DNA of 64,000 nucleotides from Cyanobacterium sp. Dongsha4 (GTDB taxonomy: Bacteria; Cyanobacteriota; Cyanobacteriia; Cyanobacteriales; Cyanobacteriaceae): the NCBI RefSeq assembly GCF_036345015.1, contig NZ_CP084098.1:3671326-3735325 (forward strand), given 5' to 3'. The notes beneath the pieces were generated by a model. The model saw nothing but the letters and a program-made list of their open reading frames with translations, was not told the origin of the DNA and ran no database searches. Below, one piece after another: positions 45,208 through 56,064 of this stretch; position 1 is the stretch's first letter; every line of letters starts with the position of its first letter. The position numbers and the translations under genes are program-made.

Positions 45208-45288
45208 TTAAACTGCTACCTCAAACACAACACATTCCCCATCAGCAATACTAGCATTAGTTGGACTAGAAAGATTAACCTTAATTAA
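45208..45288 (-). pseudogene. probable remnant of a Calx-beta domain protein
   Basis: A 26-codon stretch in frame with a stop encodes KVNLSSPTNASIADGEC, which closely resembles the Calx-beta consensus (V-x-LSNPTNATIADGEG). Calx-beta domains occur in large cyanobacterial surface proteins. No further parts are seen, so it looks like a leftover end of a lost gene. It is only 52 bases before the proS start. Confidence 0.45.
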
Positions 45289-45300
45289 TCACATCTCCCG

Positions 45301-45306
45301 TATAAT
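45301..45306 (+). promoter_or_regulatory. candidate -10 element of proS
   Basis: TATAAT lies 34 bases before the ATG. The best -35-like hexamer (TTAACC at 45275) is 20 bases upstream, longer than ideal. Confidence 0.3.
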
Positions 45307-45339
45307 AAGAGCTTGTTTATAAGCTAAATTATTATAGTT

Positions 45340-47142
45340 ATGCGTTTATCTTCCATGTTATTTGCCACTCTGCGTGAAGATCCTGCGGAGGCGGAAATTA
45401 AAAGTCATAAGTTATTATTGAGAGCAGGTTATATTCGTCGTATTGGTAGCGGTGTTTATAGTTATTTACCTTTGATGTGGCGAGTTTTGCAAAAGGTGAG
45501 TCAAATTGTGCGGGAAGAAATGAACGCTACAGGGGCACAAGAATGTTTATTACCCCAGATGCAACCTGCGGATTTATGGCAAGAATCAGGGCGTTGGGAT
45601 ACTTATACAAAAGCGGAAGGCATTATGTTTTCCCTTACAGATAGACAAAATCGTCAATTAGCTTTAGGACCTACCCACGAAGAAGTTATAACTGCGATCG
45701 CTCGTGATATGGTAAAATCCTATCGGCAATTACCTGTTCATTTATATCAAATTCAGACGAAATTTAGAGACGAAATTCGCCCCCGTTTCGGGTTGATGCG
45801 CGGTAGAGAGTTTATTATGAAAGATGGCTATTCTTTCCATACTTCCCCAGAATGCTTGAAAAAGACTTATAATGACATGGATCAAGCCTATAAAAACATC
45901 TTTACTCGTTGTGGCTTGAGTTTTCGCCCCGTAGAAGCGGATTCAGGTGCGATCGGCGGTTCTGGTTCTCAGGAATTCATGGTATTAGCCGAAGCTGGAG
46001 AGGATGAAATTCTCTACACCGAAGATGGTTTATACTCTGCCAACGTAGAAAAAGCCGTTTCTTTACCTGCGGATAAGGTAACATCCCCCTTTACTAGCTA
46101 TGAGAAAAAAGCTACTCCTAATACTGAAACTATCGAAAAAGTTTGTAAATTGTTAGAATGTTCTGCAACGAATATTGTTAAAAATGTTCTCTATCAAGCC
46201 GTCTATGATTCAGGAAAAACGGTCTTAATTTTAGTCAATATTAGGGGAGATCAAGATGTCAATGAAGTTAAATTAACCAATGAATTAGTAAAATTAGCCC
46301 CTAATTATACTGCTAATACTGTACTTAGTTTAACCGTTCCCGATGAGAATGCTCAACAAAAATGGGCAGAAAAACCTTTACCTTTAGGCTATATCGCCCC
46401 AGATTTAAGTGATGATTATATTGCTCAAAATAAAGACGTTGCAGGGGAATTTTTACGATTAGCAGATCAAACGGTAGTGGATTTAGAAAACTTTGTTACT
46501 GGTGCTAATGAAACAGGGTATCACGTTGTGGGAGCTAATTGGGGGCAACAATTCACCCTACCTAAGTTAACCGTTGACATTCGTAAAGCAAAAGTGGGCG
46601 ATCGCGCTTTACATAATCCCGAACAAACCTTACAAACCGCTAGAGGTATCGAAGTAGGGCATATTTTCCAACTAGGTACTAAATATTCTGAGGCAATGGG
46701 GGCAACCTACACCGCCGAAGACGGCACAGAAAAGCCTTTTGTCATGGGTTGTTATGGTATTGGGGTATCTCGTCTGGCACAGTCTGCCGTGGAACAATCC
46801 CACGATAAAGATGGTATAATCTGGCCAGTTGCGATCGCACCTTATCACGCTATAGTCGTTATTCCCAATATCACCGATGAACAACAGGTAAAAATTGCCG
46901 AGGAAATCTATCATAATCTGAATCAAGCAGGAGTAGAAACCCTCTTAGACGACAGAGACGAACGAGCAGGGGTAAAATTCAAAGATGCGGATTTGATTGG
47001 TATTCCCTATCGTATCGTAACAGGAAGATCTCTCAAAGATGGAAAAGTCGAGTTAGTGGAAAGAAGCACAAAAAACTCTCAAGATGTTCTTGTTGAGGAA
47101 ATCGTCAAAATAATATCAGAAATGATCAAGAATAACTCATAA
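45340..47142 (+). CDS. proS: prolyl-tRNA synthetase
   Basis: 600 residues of the bacterial class II ProRS with an editing insertion. Class II motif 2 is [18 protein letters not shown] and motif 3 [10 protein letters not shown]; the insertion (about residues 230-400) matches the bacterial type that hydrolyses Ala-tRNA(Pro). The anticodon-binding domain is C-terminal ([21 protein letters not shown], shortened). TATAAT lies 34 bases before the start. A decayed fragment of the same gene lies 2.3 kb upstream. Confidence 0.96.
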   Translation: MRLSSMLFATLREDPAEAEIKSHKLLLRAGYIRRIGSGVYSYLPLMWRVLQKVSQIVREEMNATGAQECLLPQMQPADLWQESGRWDTYTKAEGIMFSLTDRQNRQLALGPTHEEVITAIARDMVKSYRQLPVHLYQIQTKFRDEIRPRFGLMRGREFIMKDGYSFHTSPECLKKTYNDMDQAYKNIFTRCGLSFRPVEADSGAIGGSGSQEFMVLAEAGEDEILYTEDGLYSANVEKAVSLPADKVTSPFTSYEKKATPNTETIEKVCKLLECSATNIVKNVLYQAVYDSGKTVLILVNIRGDQDVNEVKLTNELVKLAPNYTANTVLSLTVPDENAQQKWAEKPLPLGYIAPDLSDDYIAQNKDVAGEFLRLADQTVVDLENFVTGANETGYHVVGANWGQQFTLPKLTVDIRKAKVGDRALHNPEQTLQTARGIEVGHIFQLGTKYSEAMGATYTAEDGTEKPFVMGCYGIGVSRLAQSAVEQSHDKDGIIWPVAIAPYHAIVVIPNITDEQQVKIAEEIYHNLNQAGVETLLDDRDERAGVKFKDADLIGIPYRIVTGRSLKDGKVELVERSTKNSQDVLVEEIVKIISEMIKNNS

Positions 47143-47147
47143 TAAAA

Positions 47148-47170
47148 AAGGGGAAAAACCAAATCCCCTT
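47148..47170 (+). terminator. candidate terminator after proS
   Basis: AAGGGGA and TCCCCTT pair around a nine-base A-rich loop, directly after the stop of proS. There is only a weak T-run downstream, so termination may be partial. Confidence 0.45.
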
Positions 47171-47213
47171 CTCTATCCGTGTCAAATACTATTTGTCCTC
47201 AATCAGAAAAATC

Positions 47214-47717
47214 ATGGTATCTGAACCGCAAACTTATAAAAACGTGATGGAAGCCTTTGTGCAAGAAGAGATTGAATTTCAACTGCAAAATAATAAGGCT
47301 TTGAGTAGAAGTGCAGACTATATCAATTTATTAGAGGTTGCTACTTTTGCCCTTAATCGACTCCCTTGCTATTATGCTTCATCCATAGAGGGGATAGAGA
47401 GACAAAGAAGAAGAATTAAAGAAAAAAGAGAGTTAAAACAGAAAATATCTTTTGTGGTATCTCAAGCCTTTGCGGCCGTAGAAAGAGACCCTCTTAGACG
47501 CTCGACTCCTATAGTTGAAGCAGATAAGAAGGATATTTTTGATGAAGCTAGAAGTGTCGTTTCTCAAGCCCAAGACACTCTCCCTGAAACTGAGTTATGT
47601 TGGATTATTTCTTTTATGGAGGCTTTTCTGACGAACGTTACTTATAACAGTGTATCAGCCGAAGAGGTCGTAAAACTTTATTATTTACTATATTATTACT
47701 GGCAGGAAAATCAATAA
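47214..47717 (+). CDS. ComFB-family protein
   Basis: About 167 residues from ATG 47214 (a TTG 21 bases upstream is less likely). MEAFVQEEIEFQL, SADYINLLEVATFALNRLPCYYASS and the helical remainder match the late competence protein ComFB family, which has been shown to bind cyclic di-AMP or cyclic di-GMP in cyanobacteria as far as I recall. It may act in signal-controlled competence or piliation, but the family contains several roles. Single gene. Confidence 0.8.
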   Translation: MVSEPQTYKNVMEAFVQEEIEFQLQNNKALSRSADYINLLEVATFALNRLPCYYASSIEGIERQRRRIKEKRELKQKISFVVSQAFAAVERDPLRRSTPIVEADKKDIFDEARSVVSQAQDTLPETELCWIISFMEAFLTNVTYNSVSAEEVVKLYYLLYYYWQENQ

Positions 47718-47961
47718 TTTTCCATTATAAAAAGGCAAAAGGCAAACCCCCCTTTATCCTCCCTATTTAGGAGGGAAGGCAAGAGGCACTCATTAGTTTA
47801 ATGAACTTTAACCCTAACATCCCAACACCCCAATCCCTCAACACCGCAAAACCTGAAATCTGACACTTCTTTCCGAACTCCGAACCCCTATCATCATGCT
47901 AATATGATAAAATCAAGTTTGCTTAATTTATCCTAGTTGATCAATATCTTTACCAATACTT

Positions 47962-48729
47962 ATGACCACTCAGCAATTAGAAAATTCGGTTCAGGATAAA
48001 AATTCTCCTGAATATTGGGATGAAGTTCCTAATCCTGCGGAAATGTCTTTTTTTGATCATCTCGAAGAATTAAGACAAAGGATTTTTGTTAGTTTAATTG
48101 CTGTACTATTAAGTGCGATCGCCTGTTTTGCTTTTGTTAAAACTATCGTAGCTTGGTTAGAAGTTCCAGCCCAAGGAGTTAAATTTCTACAGTTAGCGCC
48201 GGGAGAGTTTTTCTTTGTATCTATTCAAGTAGCAGGTTATACAGGAATTATTCTCGCCGCCCCCATAATTCTCTATCAAATAGTTCAATTTGTTTTACCC
48301 GGATTAACTAGAAAAGAAAGAAGATTTTTAGCTCCAGTGGTATTCGGTTCAAGTATTCTCTTTTTTGCTGGTTTAGCCTTTGCTTATTATGTTTTAATTC
48401 CCGCCGCTCTGAAATTTTTTATTGGCTACGGTGGTGATGTGGTAGAACAATTATGGTCAATTGATAAGTATTTTAAGTTTATTTTACTGTTAATGTTTTC
48501 CACTGGTTTAGCTTTTCAAATACCAGTCATACAACTACTTTTGGGTATGCTAGGCATAGTATCCTCTCAACAAATGCTATCAGGTTGGAGAATTGTGATT
48601 TTAGCTTCGTTGATTTTGGGAGCAGTTATCACTCCCTCCACAGACCCTTTAACTCAATCTCTCCTTGGCGGTGCAGTTTTAATGTTATATTTTGGTGGTA
48701 TTGGGATGGTTAAGTTGATTGGGAAATAA
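47962..48729 (+). CDS. tatC: Sec-independent translocase TatC
   Basis: 255 residues with six membrane helices. The N-terminal [15 protein letters not shown] carries the signal-peptide-binding Glu; [11 protein letters not shown]-like ([15 protein letters not shown]) follows, and [14 protein letters not shown] precedes the last helix. It exports folded proteins across the thylakoid or cytoplasmic membrane. TatA is not adjacent. Start at ATG 47962. Confidence 0.95.
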   Translation: MTTQQLENSVQDKNSPEYWDEVPNPAEMSFFDHLEELRQRIFVSLIAVLLSAIACFAFVKTIVAWLEVPAQGVKFLQLAPGEFFFVSIQVAGYTGIILAAPIILYQIVQFVLPGLTRKERRFLAPVVFGSSILFFAGLAFAYYVLIPAALKFFIGYGGDVVEQLWSIDKYFKFILLLMFSTGLAFQIPVIQLLLGMLGIVSSQQMLSGWRIVILASLILGAVITPSTDPLTQSLLGGAVLMLYFGGIGMVKLIGK

Positions 48730-48901
48730 TAAATAGGGGTTGAGGACAAGGTGATGTCATCAGGGTAGGGAACAGGGAATAGGCAACAGGCAACGGTGTT
48801 TAGTTAACTTTCCCCCCTCATCTCCTTTTCTTTCGAATCCCCGAATACCCCAAACACCCTAAACCATAAAAATCAGAACCCTCATGTCTCCAAATTATTT
48901 G

Positions 48902-49570
48902 TTATTCATTTTCGCTAGGTTTAGAAGGGGTTTCCACGGGAATTACTTGTTGATTTGTTTCTCTAGCAGGTTGAGGTTCTTGATTGGGGTCTTTTATATT
49001 ATTAGGATTAGGAATGAAGAAAAGTGCGATCGCGGCTAAGGTAAAACCAACAAAGCCAAGGGTAGCGGGGGTAGATTGTTCCACAAAGGAAACCTCCGCC
49101 TGACGATGACGACGAGATAAGGGCTTTATTTCATTTTTTAACTGGGGTAAAGTTAAAGGGTCTTGATACAGTTGATCTAAAGCATCTAATAAATCGAAAA
49201 GCTGTACTGTGGTTAATTCCCATTCTAATTGTTCTTCTGCCTGATCTTTTTCTTTTTGCCAGACCAATAAATGACGCTTTTTGTCTTCAAGATTGGTTAA
49301 ATAAATATAGTCGTTTTTATCTTTAGACTCAACGGGATGATTTAAACCACTTAATAAATCGTGAGTGTAACTACTAACTGCATGGAGTAAATGTTCTACA
49401 AAAGTTAATCCTCCTTGTAAAGTGGTTGAATTTCCTATAATTTGACATTTTGCCAGAGTTAGCACCGACATTACTGATATTGCTTCTTGATTATCACTCT
49501 CCTCACTAAAACCTTGTAAAGATAGAACACAATTAGGAGACATATATTGACGCTCGATCGAACTACTCAT
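48902..49570 (-). CDS. DUF4335-type protein with a membrane segment
   Basis: 222 residues. N-terminal MSPNCVLSLQGFS and GGLTFVEHLLHAVSSYTHDLLSG resemble DUF4335, a family seen in cyanobacteria. A hydrophobic helix (about residues 169-185, ATLGFVGFTLAAIALFFIP) leads into a Pro/Glu/Asn-rich C-terminal tail. The function is unknown. The upstream gene (49583-50161) is 12 bp away on the same strand, so they are co-transcribed. Confidence 0.75.
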   Translation of the reverse strand: MSSSIERQYMSPNCVLSLQGFSEESDNQEAISVMSVLTLAKCQIIGNSTTLQGGLTFVEHLLHAVSSYTHDLLSGLNHPVESKDKNDYIYLTNLEDKKRHLLVWQKEKDQAEEQLEWELTTVQLFDLLDALDQLYQDPLTLPQLKNEIKPLSRRHRQAEVSFVEQSTPATLGFVGFTLAAIALFFIPNPNNIKDPNQEPQPARETNQQVIPVETPSKPSENE

Positions 49571-49582
49571 AATCTATTAATT

Positions 49583-50161
49583 TTAATGTTGACAATCTCT
49601 TAACCATAAATTCACAGCCTGTCCAATTATACCGTTAGTCGTATCACGGGGAGGAGAAACGGAAAAATCTCCTTCGGGTTGAGGGTAGCCAAATCTTGTC
49701 ATTGCCTTAACTAATTGCCATCCTTGAGGGGTAAATGTAAAAATTAGCCAATGGAAATTTTGAGCTTCAATAATGCGATTATCACTAGAATATTGTCTTT
49801 CCAAAGTGGTAAAAAATAATTGTTTTGTCTCCTGATTTTCTGATATGTAAAAATCCTCACTAGCAAAATTATTTAAAGGTAAAGATTGAGTATCAGGAAT
49901 ACTAGCAGTCACAATATAGGTGGGCAAAAAATTATCTAAATTAGGATAAATTCTTGAGCTTTGAATAACCCTATTACCATAATCTGCAATATCTTTTGTT
50001 AAAGATTGTGTTAAATTTTCCCAATTACTATTACATTTTTCCAATATATTATGAGATTTTATTTCTTTATTTTCTAGGGCGAATATCTGGGGAGCATAAA
50101 ACCATATTTCACCAATGAATATAAAGATGAATGGAAGAAGAAAATTATGTTTGAATTTCAT
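49583..50161 (-). CDS. secreted or periplasmic protein, unknown
   Basis: 192 residues. A signal peptide or membrane anchor at residues 5-25 (NFLLPFIFIFIGEIWFYAPQI) is followed by a mixed globular chain with ENLTQSLTKDIADYGNRVIQ and a C-terminal LRDCQH. It is first in a two-gene unit with the DUF4335 protein, suggesting a shared envelope role. No domain is recognised. Confidence 0.65.
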   Translation of the reverse strand: MKFKHNFLLPFIFIFIGEIWFYAPQIFALENKEIKSHNILEKCNSNWENLTQSLTKDIADYGNRVIQSSRIYPNLDNFLPTYIVTASIPDTQSLPLNNFASEDFYISENQETKQLFFTTLERQYSSDNRIIEAQNFHWLIFTFTPQGWQLVKAMTRFGYPQPEGDFSVSPPRDTTNGIIGQAVNLWLRDCQH

Positions 50162-50330
50162 TTATTTTATCAAGTCCTATCTTTCCTCAAAGTATAGTTT
50201 TTGGAGATTTGCTCACCTAATTATAAACATTAAATTTACTCATACATAACTCTTAAATAATATTTTTCTCCGAATAACGATTCATCTTTAATTAGTTAGC
50301 ATTAATTCCTTGTCACGACTAATCTTTTAA

Positions 50331-50359
50331 TTTACAAAGTTACGAAGTTCTGATATAAC
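50331..50359 (+). promoter_or_regulatory. sigma-70 promoter of glgA
   Basis: TTTACA (50331-50336) and TATAAC (50354-50359) are separated by 17 bases. TGA just before the -10 gives an extended -10 (TGnTATAAC). It ends 42 bases before the glgA ATG. Confidence 0.6.
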
Positions 50360-50401
50360 AAGAATCAATCTAAAGACAACGAAGAAGGGTAACAGCTTTC
50401 T

Positions 50402-51901
50402 ATGTATATTGTTCAAATTGCTTCAGAATGCGCACCTGTAATTAAAGCAGGAGGGCTTGGTGATGTCGTTTATGGCTTGAGTCGAGATATTGAAAGGCGT
50501 AATCATACATTAGAGATTATTTTACCTATGTATGACTGCATGAAATATGATAAGATTTGGAATTTACACATTGCCTATGAACATTTGAATGTACCTTGGT
50601 ATGGTGGTACTATCCATACTTCTGTTTATTGTGGCTGGGTTGATGGGTTGCAGTGTTTCTTTATTCAACCTCACTCTAATGACAATTTTTTCAATCGAGG
50701 TTGTTATTATGGCAATAATGATGATTATATGCGCTTTACCTTCTTCTCAAAAGCGGCTTTAGAGTTTTTGTTAGCCACTGGTAAACGTCCAGACATCATT
50801 CACTGTCACGATTGGCAAACGGGTTTAGTACCTGTAATGCTATTTGAACAATATAGCTGGTTAGGAATGGGCGATATAAGGATTTGCTTCACTATTCATA
50901 ATTTCAAACATCAAGGGGTTGCAGGAAAGGATATTTTATGGGCAACTCGCCTTAATAATGAACCTCATTTCTTTAGTTACGATCGCCTCCGTGATAATTT
51001 TAACCCTTTTGGACTCAATTTGATGAAAGGGGGAATAGTTTATTCTAATCACGTCAATACGGTTTCTCCTCACCATGCTTGGGAAGCTAGATATACTGAT
51101 GTAAGTTATGGTTTAGGTCATACATTAGATGTTCATCAGAGTAAATTTAATGGCATCCTTAACGGCATTGACTATAAAACATGGAATCCAGAAGAAGACA
51201 CCCATATCCCCCATCATTTCAATGTTGATGACCTCAGTGGCAAGTTAAAAAATAAAAAAGCACTGCGCGATCGCCTCTTACTCAGAGATGAGAAAAAGCC
51301 TATAGTTGCCTTTATCGGGAGATTAGACCAACAAAAAGGAGTAGAATTAGTTCATCATTCCATTTACTACTGCTTACGTAATAATGCTCAGTTTGTTCTT
51401 CTTGGTTCACCTACTGGGCGAGAAATCAACGAACATTTTTGGCGAGAAAAACATAATCTTAATGATAGCCCTGACTGTCACCTAGAATTAGGTTTTGATG
51501 AAGATTTAGCCCATTTAATCTATGCTGGTGCTGATATGATTGTTGTTCCTAGTAGTTTTGAGCCTTGTGGCTTAACTCAAATGATTGGGCTAAGATATGG
51601 TACTGTGCCTGTGGTGCGTGGAGTGGGTGGTTTAGTAGATACTGTTTTTGATAAAGACTATGATCAATTTCATGAAGAAGAAGAAAGAAACGGTTATGTA
51701 TTTTATCAAAATGATCCTCCTGCCTTAGAATCTGCCCTAGAAAGAGCGATCGGTTTGTGGCATCATTATCCCTTAGATTTCCAAAAACTGCAAAAGCAAG
51801 GGATGCAGTATGATTACTCTTGGAAACGCTCTGGCCAAGAATATATCGACCTCTATGACAAAATTCGCCATAAAGAAGAAATTGTGGAGGATGAAGATTA
51901 G
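50402..51901 (+). CDS. glgA: glycogen synthase
   Basis: 499 residues. A GT5-family enzyme transferring glucose from ADP-glucose to a glucan. KAGGLGDVV at 15-23 is the ADP-glucose motif, and the C-terminal FEPCGLTQMIGLRYGTVPVVRGVGGL is the second active-site region (shortened). Cyanobacteria often have two glgA paralogs, GlgA1 and GlgA2; this one is one of them, unresolved here. It has its own strong promoter and is flanked by a gap of repeats downstream. Confidence 0.95.
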   Translation: MYIVQIASECAPVIKAGGLGDVVYGLSRDIERRNHTLEIILPMYDCMKYDKIWNLHIAYEHLNVPWYGGTIHTSVYCGWVDGLQCFFIQPHSNDNFFNRGCYYGNNDDYMRFTFFSKAALEFLLATGKRPDIIHCHDWQTGLVPVMLFEQYSWLGMGDIRICFTIHNFKHQGVAGKDILWATRLNNEPHFFSYDRLRDNFNPFGLNLMKGGIVYSNHVNTVSPHHAWEARYTDVSYGLGHTLDVHQSKFNGILNGIDYKTWNPEEDTHIPHHFNVDDLSGKLKNKKALRDRLLLRDEKKPIVAFIGRLDQQKGVELVHHSIYYCLRNNAQFVLLGSPTGREINEHFWREKHNLNDSPDCHLELGFDEDLAHLIYAGADMIVVPSSFEPCGLTQMIGLRYGTVPVVRGVGGLVDTVFDKDYDQFHEEEERNGYVFYQNDPPALESALERAIGLWHHYPLDFQKLQKQGMQYDYSWKRSGQEYIDLYDKIRHKEEIVEDED

Positions 51902-52049
51902 TTAGAGGTTTGGGGTATTGGGGAGAAACGAGTTAGGAGTTAGGAGTTAGGAGTTCAGGGTTTTTAATTCTTAATTCTTAATTTTCAACTATTTACCTTT
52001 ATTCCTTGCCCTTTGCCTTGTTTTTATTACTGATCACTTATTTTATTTC

Positions 52050-52880
52050 ATGATGAATCAAGAAAATTTAATTCCTGTAGTCGTAAATGGTGCGGCAGGA
52101 AAAATGGGAAAAGAAGTTATCAAAGCCGTGAAGGATGCTCCTGATATGATGTTAGTAGGTGCAATCGATCGCAATCCTGCTGTTATTGGGGAAGATGTGG
52201 GAGAGGTAGCTGGTTGTGGTGCATTAGAAGTTCCTATCGTTGATGACTTGGAAAGTGTTTTAGTTTTAGCTACTCAACACAAAATTCAAGGAGTAATGGT
52301 GGATTTTACTCACCCCGATTGTATTTATGACAACATTAGAAGTGCGATCGCATATGGCATACGTCCTGTAGTGGGTACTACGGGCTTATCTCCTAAGCAA
52401 ATTAAAGACTTAGCAGAATTTGCCGAAAAAGCATCCACAGGAGTTTTAGTCATTCCTAATTTTTCCATTGGTATCGTGTTGATGCAACAAGCCGCCATCC
52501 AAGCCGCCCAATATTTTGACCATGTAGAAATTATAGAACTGCATCATAACCAAAAAGCAGATGCTCCCAGTGGCACAGCCATAAAAACCGCAGAAATGTT
52601 ATCTGATTTAGGTAAAACCTATAATCCTCAGTTAGTGGAAGAAACAGAAAACCTAAAAGGGGCTAGAGGTAGTATTTGCGGTGATAATATTCGCATCCAT
52701 AGTGTGCGCCTACCCGGTTTAATTGCCCATCAAGAAATTATCTTTGGTGCTCAAGGACAAATTTATACTTTACGCCATGATACAAGCGATCGCTCCTGTT
52801 ATATGCCGGGGGTTTTACTATCCATTCGCAAAATCACTGAGTTAAAAACCCTTGTTTATGGTTTAGAAAAAATCCTCTAA
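52050..52880 (+). CDS. dapB: 4-hydroxy-tetrahydrodipicolinate reductase
   Basis: 276 residues. N-terminal nucleotide-binding [14 protein letters not shown], substrate-binding [15 protein letters not shown] and the C-terminal [18 protein letters not shown]. It reduces HTPA with NAD(P)H in lysine and diaminopimelate synthesis. Two successive ATGs at the start (52050, 52053). The stop is about 60 bp from the convergent pyrB. Confidence 0.96.
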   Translation: MMNQENLIPVVVNGAAGKMGKEVIKAVKDAPDMMLVGAIDRNPAVIGEDVGEVAGCGALEVPIVDDLESVLVLATQHKIQGVMVDFTHPDCIYDNIRSAIAYGIRPVVGTTGLSPKQIKDLAEFAEKASTGVLVIPNFSIGIVLMQQAAIQAAQYFDHVEIIELHHNQKADAPSGTAIKTAEMLSDLGKTYNPQLVEETENLKGARGSICGDNIRIHSVRLPGLIAHQEIIFGAQGQIYTLRHDTSDRSCYMPGVLLSIRKITELKTLVYGLEKIL

Positions 52881-52938
52881 AATTTTTAGCAAATTAGGGT
52901 GTTAGGGTGAGTGTTAATTAAATACTTTTGCCCTTTCC

Positions 52939-53922
52939 CTAATTGCCAATCAAATATAACAAAGCCATTCTCACCGCTACCCCATTTGTCACCTGTTCCC
53001 CAATTAAACTATACTTAACATCATCCATTAATTCTGAACTTAATTCCACACCTCTGTTAACAGGTCCTGGGTGTAACACTTTCACCTCTGGATTACACCA
53101 TTGTAAACGTTCATGGGTAATGCCAAATAATTGATGATATTCCCTTAAACTTGGCAATAAATAGTCCGTCATCCGCTCTTTTTGTAATCTTAAAGTCATA
53201 ACAAAATCAGCATTTTCTAAAGCCGGTTTTAATTGCCAATGAACAAATAATCGCTCTTTTTGACTATTATTTATTGTCTCTAAAAACAAAGTAGGTAATA
53301 AAGTTGGAGGGGCGGCCAAATGAACTTCACATCCTCCTGCTAATAAACTATTAATATTAGAACGAGCTACCCGAGAATGAAGTATATCTCCCACTATTGC
53401 CACTTTTTTACCTTTTAATAAAGATAACTGAGGATTTTTTTCATCTAATAACGAACAAATAGTAAATAAATCTAATAACGCCTGAGAAGGATGTTGGTGT
53501 AACCCATCTCCCCCATTAAAAATGCTTACTCCAGAATTTAAGCGATCCATTTCCATTGCAACATTCAAGGGGACACCAGAGTTACTGTGACGAATAACCA
53601 TAATATTAGCACCCATCGCCCAATAAGTTTTTGCAGTATCTAAAATTGTTTCCCCTTTAGTTAGAGAAGAAGTGCCGGGGGCAAAATTGAGAATATCCGC
53701 CGAAAGCCTTTTTGCGGCTAACTCGAAACTGCTACGAGTACGAGTAGAAGGCTCAAAAAACATATTTGCTACTACCTGCCCCTGTAATGCGGGTACTTTT
53801 TTGGTACGACTTTTGAGAACAGATTTGAAACTAGATGCTGTAGTTAAAACTGCATCATATTCATCTATCGTAAAATCTTCCAGAGAAATAATGTGTTTTC
53901 TAGTCCAAGGTGTAGCAGTCAT
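52939..53922 (-). CDS. pyrB: aspartate carbamoyltransferase catalytic subunit
   Basis: 327 residues. Carbamoyl-phosphate site [13 protein letters not shown] and the C-terminal [11 protein letters not shown], with [12 protein letters not shown] between. It makes carbamoyl aspartate in pyrimidine synthesis. Length is normal. The regulatory subunit PyrI is not adjacent, as usual in cyanobacteria. Confidence 0.97.
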   Translation of the reverse strand: MTATPWTRKHIISLEDFTIDEYDAVLTTASSFKSVLKSRTKKVPALQGQVVANMFFEPSTRTRSSFELAAKRLSADILNFAPGTSSLTKGETILDTAKTYWAMGANIMVIRHSNSGVPLNVAMEMDRLNSGVSIFNGGDGLHQHPSQALLDLFTICSLLDEKNPQLSLLKGKKVAIVGDILHSRVARSNINSLLAGGCEVHLAAPPTLLPTLFLETINNSQKERLFVHWQLKPALENADFVMTLRLQKERMTDYLLPSLREYHQLFGITHERLQWCNPEVKVLHPGPVNRGVELSSELMDDVKYSLIGEQVTNGVAVRMALLYLIGN

Positions 53923-54054
53923 TTTTATAATAATTAACCAAAAAAATTAGAGTTTTTTACGTTCAGAATAAAACTTAATAACTCTTGCCTTAAATATCAT
54001 AACCTGAAATGATATATTAATTAACAAGGGTGACAATATCTAAATAAACTTTAT

Positions 54055-55056
54055 ATGATAGATTGGCATAACTTTTTTTTGGGGATTCTACTTTGGTTAG
54101 GGGGTAGCGGTTTTTTACTAACTTTAATGAGAGATAAATCTTCCTCAGAAATGTCATCAACGGAATCTTTATTAATCTCTCGCAATGAAAGAATTTTAGA
54201 GCTAGAAAAACAGCTTTTAGAAGCAAAAGAGGAGTTAAATTCCGCTAACCAGAGAATAGATACTCTTTGTGCTGAGTTAGAAAGAAATAGTCAAGAGCAA
54301 AATCAATTAATACAAGAATTAGAATTAGAAAAGCAAGAGTTACAATCACAGCTTAGGAGTCTTGAGAATCAGATAACAGAAAAAACCAGTGAATTAGATA
54401 ATGCCTATGCAGAAATAGAATTATGGCATCAACAAGTAGAAAAAATAAACACTGATTTTCACCATAGAGAAGATGACAGTCAAACACAAATAGAAATATT
54501 AGAGAAACAATTAAAAGAACAATTAAATAACTTAGATGAAAGTAGAAATAATATTAAAGAAATTGAACAAGAATTAGCACAAACTAATGATGAATTAGAA
54601 CAAACTCAAGACGAATTAACTCTTTCTCAAAGGGAATCTAAAGAATTAAAAAACAAAATTCAAGAATTAAATTCAAAATGTGAGCAATTAAATCAAAAAC
54701 TGGAAAAACTCCCCTTAGAATTAGAAGCAAATTGGCAAGAACAATTATTTAATTCCTTACAATATCTTTTTGTAAATTATCCTATTGCCAAAATGATAGC
54801 AAAATTAAAACCAAATACCAACATAAAAAATTTTATTACCCTGCTCAAACCCATTGATGATTTGTTAAAACAATGGCAAATTGAACCCATTGGCAAACCA
54901 TGGGAAAAAGTATCTTTTAATCCTGAAATTCACTACAATGAAGAAGAAAAATTAGTTACAGGAGAAGAAGTTTATATTCGTTTAGTGGGCTATAAACAAG
55001 GGGGAAAAGTTCTCACCAAAGCTAAAGTCAGTTGTCAATTGCCGGGGCAAAATTAG
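54055..55056 (+). CDS. membrane-anchored coiled-coil protein, unknown
   Basis: 333 residues. One N-terminal membrane helix (about residues 6-24) is followed by a long coiled coil with heptad leucines (about 40-215: ILELEKQLLEAKEELNSANQ and many EQ/EL repeats), and a globular C-terminal domain (225-333, NSLQYLFVNYPIAKMIAKLKP). The gene starts on the opposite strand to pyrB, 132 bp away. It may organise a membrane complex, but nothing shows which. Confidence 0.65.
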   Translation: MIDWHNFFLGILLWLGGSGFLLTLMRDKSSSEMSSTESLLISRNERILELEKQLLEAKEELNSANQRIDTLCAELERNSQEQNQLIQELELEKQELQSQLRSLENQITEKTSELDNAYAEIELWHQQVEKINTDFHHREDDSQTQIEILEKQLKEQLNNLDESRNNIKEIEQELAQTNDELEQTQDELTLSQRESKELKNKIQELNSKCEQLNQKLEKLPLELEANWQEQLFNSLQYLFVNYPIAKMIAKLKPNTNIKNFITLLKPIDDLLKQWQIEPIGKPWEKVSFNPEIHYNEEEKLVTGEEVYIRLVGYKQGGKVLTKAKVSCQLPGQN

Positions 55057-55121
55057 AATAAAAGTTTAAACATAACTAAGATTCTGTTTACCCCTAATAA
55101 ATTTATTTGTTTGAGAAAACT

Positions 55122-55496
55122 TTAACCTTCAATTTGTTTGAGATGGATATTTTTTCTGCCGAGGATAACTTCAAACTCATCTCCCGGTTTTAACCCCATT
55201 TTTTCAGTGTAGGCTTTTCCGATGGAAAGATTACCATTTGATTGAACATTTATACGATAATTAGCACTTCTTCCTCTTTTTTTGCTTTCTGTGGGCAATT
55301 CATTATCAAGACTGATGCCTTCTGCTTCAATTAAAGCATTGAGAAACTTAACCATACTAACTCTTTTTTGTCCATTATCTGTGAGGGTATAGTAACCACA
55401 TTCAATGGCTTTTTCTTCACGAGAAACGTTACCTAATTTTTTAACTTTTTTTAGTAAGTCTTTTCCTGTTAATGGTTGTACTTTTTTATTTCGCAT
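55122..55496 (-). CDS. cyAbrB-type transcription regulator
   Basis: 124 residues. The conserved cyanobacterial AbrB pattern is present: LTGKDLLKKVKKLG, KAIECGYYTL, FLNALIEAEGISL and, at the C-terminus, SIGKAYTEKMGLKPGDEFEV, the AbrB DNA-binding swapped-hairpin. The family controls nitrogen and carbon metabolism genes. It is one of the two usual paralogs (cyAbrB1/2); which one is not settled. It is convergent with the coiled-coil gene and has a long upstream gap. Confidence 0.9.
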   Translation of the reverse strand: MRNKKVQPLTGKDLLKKVKKLGNVSREEKAIECGYYTLTDNGQKRVSMVKFLNALIEAEGISLDNELPTESKKRGRSANYRINVQSNGNLSIGKAYTEKMGLKPGDEFEVILGRKNIHLKQIEG

Positions 55497-56064
55497 TTAC
55501 TTTTATTCTACTAAATTTTTAAACAGTCTATTTTGAGCAGATATACAAAACAGTTTATCAGTTTTTGTTCATCAACTATAATATACTAAAATAGCGAAAT
55601 TTTATTTTTTTATAAAGATAATCTAAAAAAACTAGACAAAAAACAAATCATAAAAAGTCTCAGGAAATAGATTGTATTTTATATTTATGTTAAGAGAAAT
55701 ATTTTTGACCTAATAAGAATCATTATGCCCCTCTCTTTTGTCTTTTCGCTTCTGAGTTTTAATGATGAATAGTGGATGGATTTTCATTAGGAATTAACTA
55801 TTTGGATAAGGGGAAAGTAAAAAGGGCAAAGGCGAAGAATGAATAATTGATAAAACGATAAAACAAGGAGGCAACAAAGGGTTTAAGCCCCTTACTTAAT
55901 CAAAACTTATGACTTTTGACTCTCAGGAATGACTCATTGATTCTTTTCCTCACTACTTATTAAACTAAGGTTAATTTGAGGTGATAATCAATCTTTAAAT
56001 AACTTATGGGCAAACTTTATGATAATGTATAGAAATATAAAGCCATCTGCTTAAATTATTCTCC
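55497..56064. other. 568-bp AT-rich gap upstream of cyAbrB and ribF
   Basis: No gene is visible. It contains the divergent leaders and a GGG-type hairpin (AAGGG and CCCTT around TTTAAGC, 55877-55893) plus scraps of the intergenic mosaic (GGGCAAAGGCGAAGAATG). Confidence 0.6.

Noticed and set aside
48820-48860. possible tRNA TPsiC-like stretch TTTCGAATCCCC
   Set aside because: No acceptor stem or cloverleaf could be drawn around it; likely mosaic repeat.
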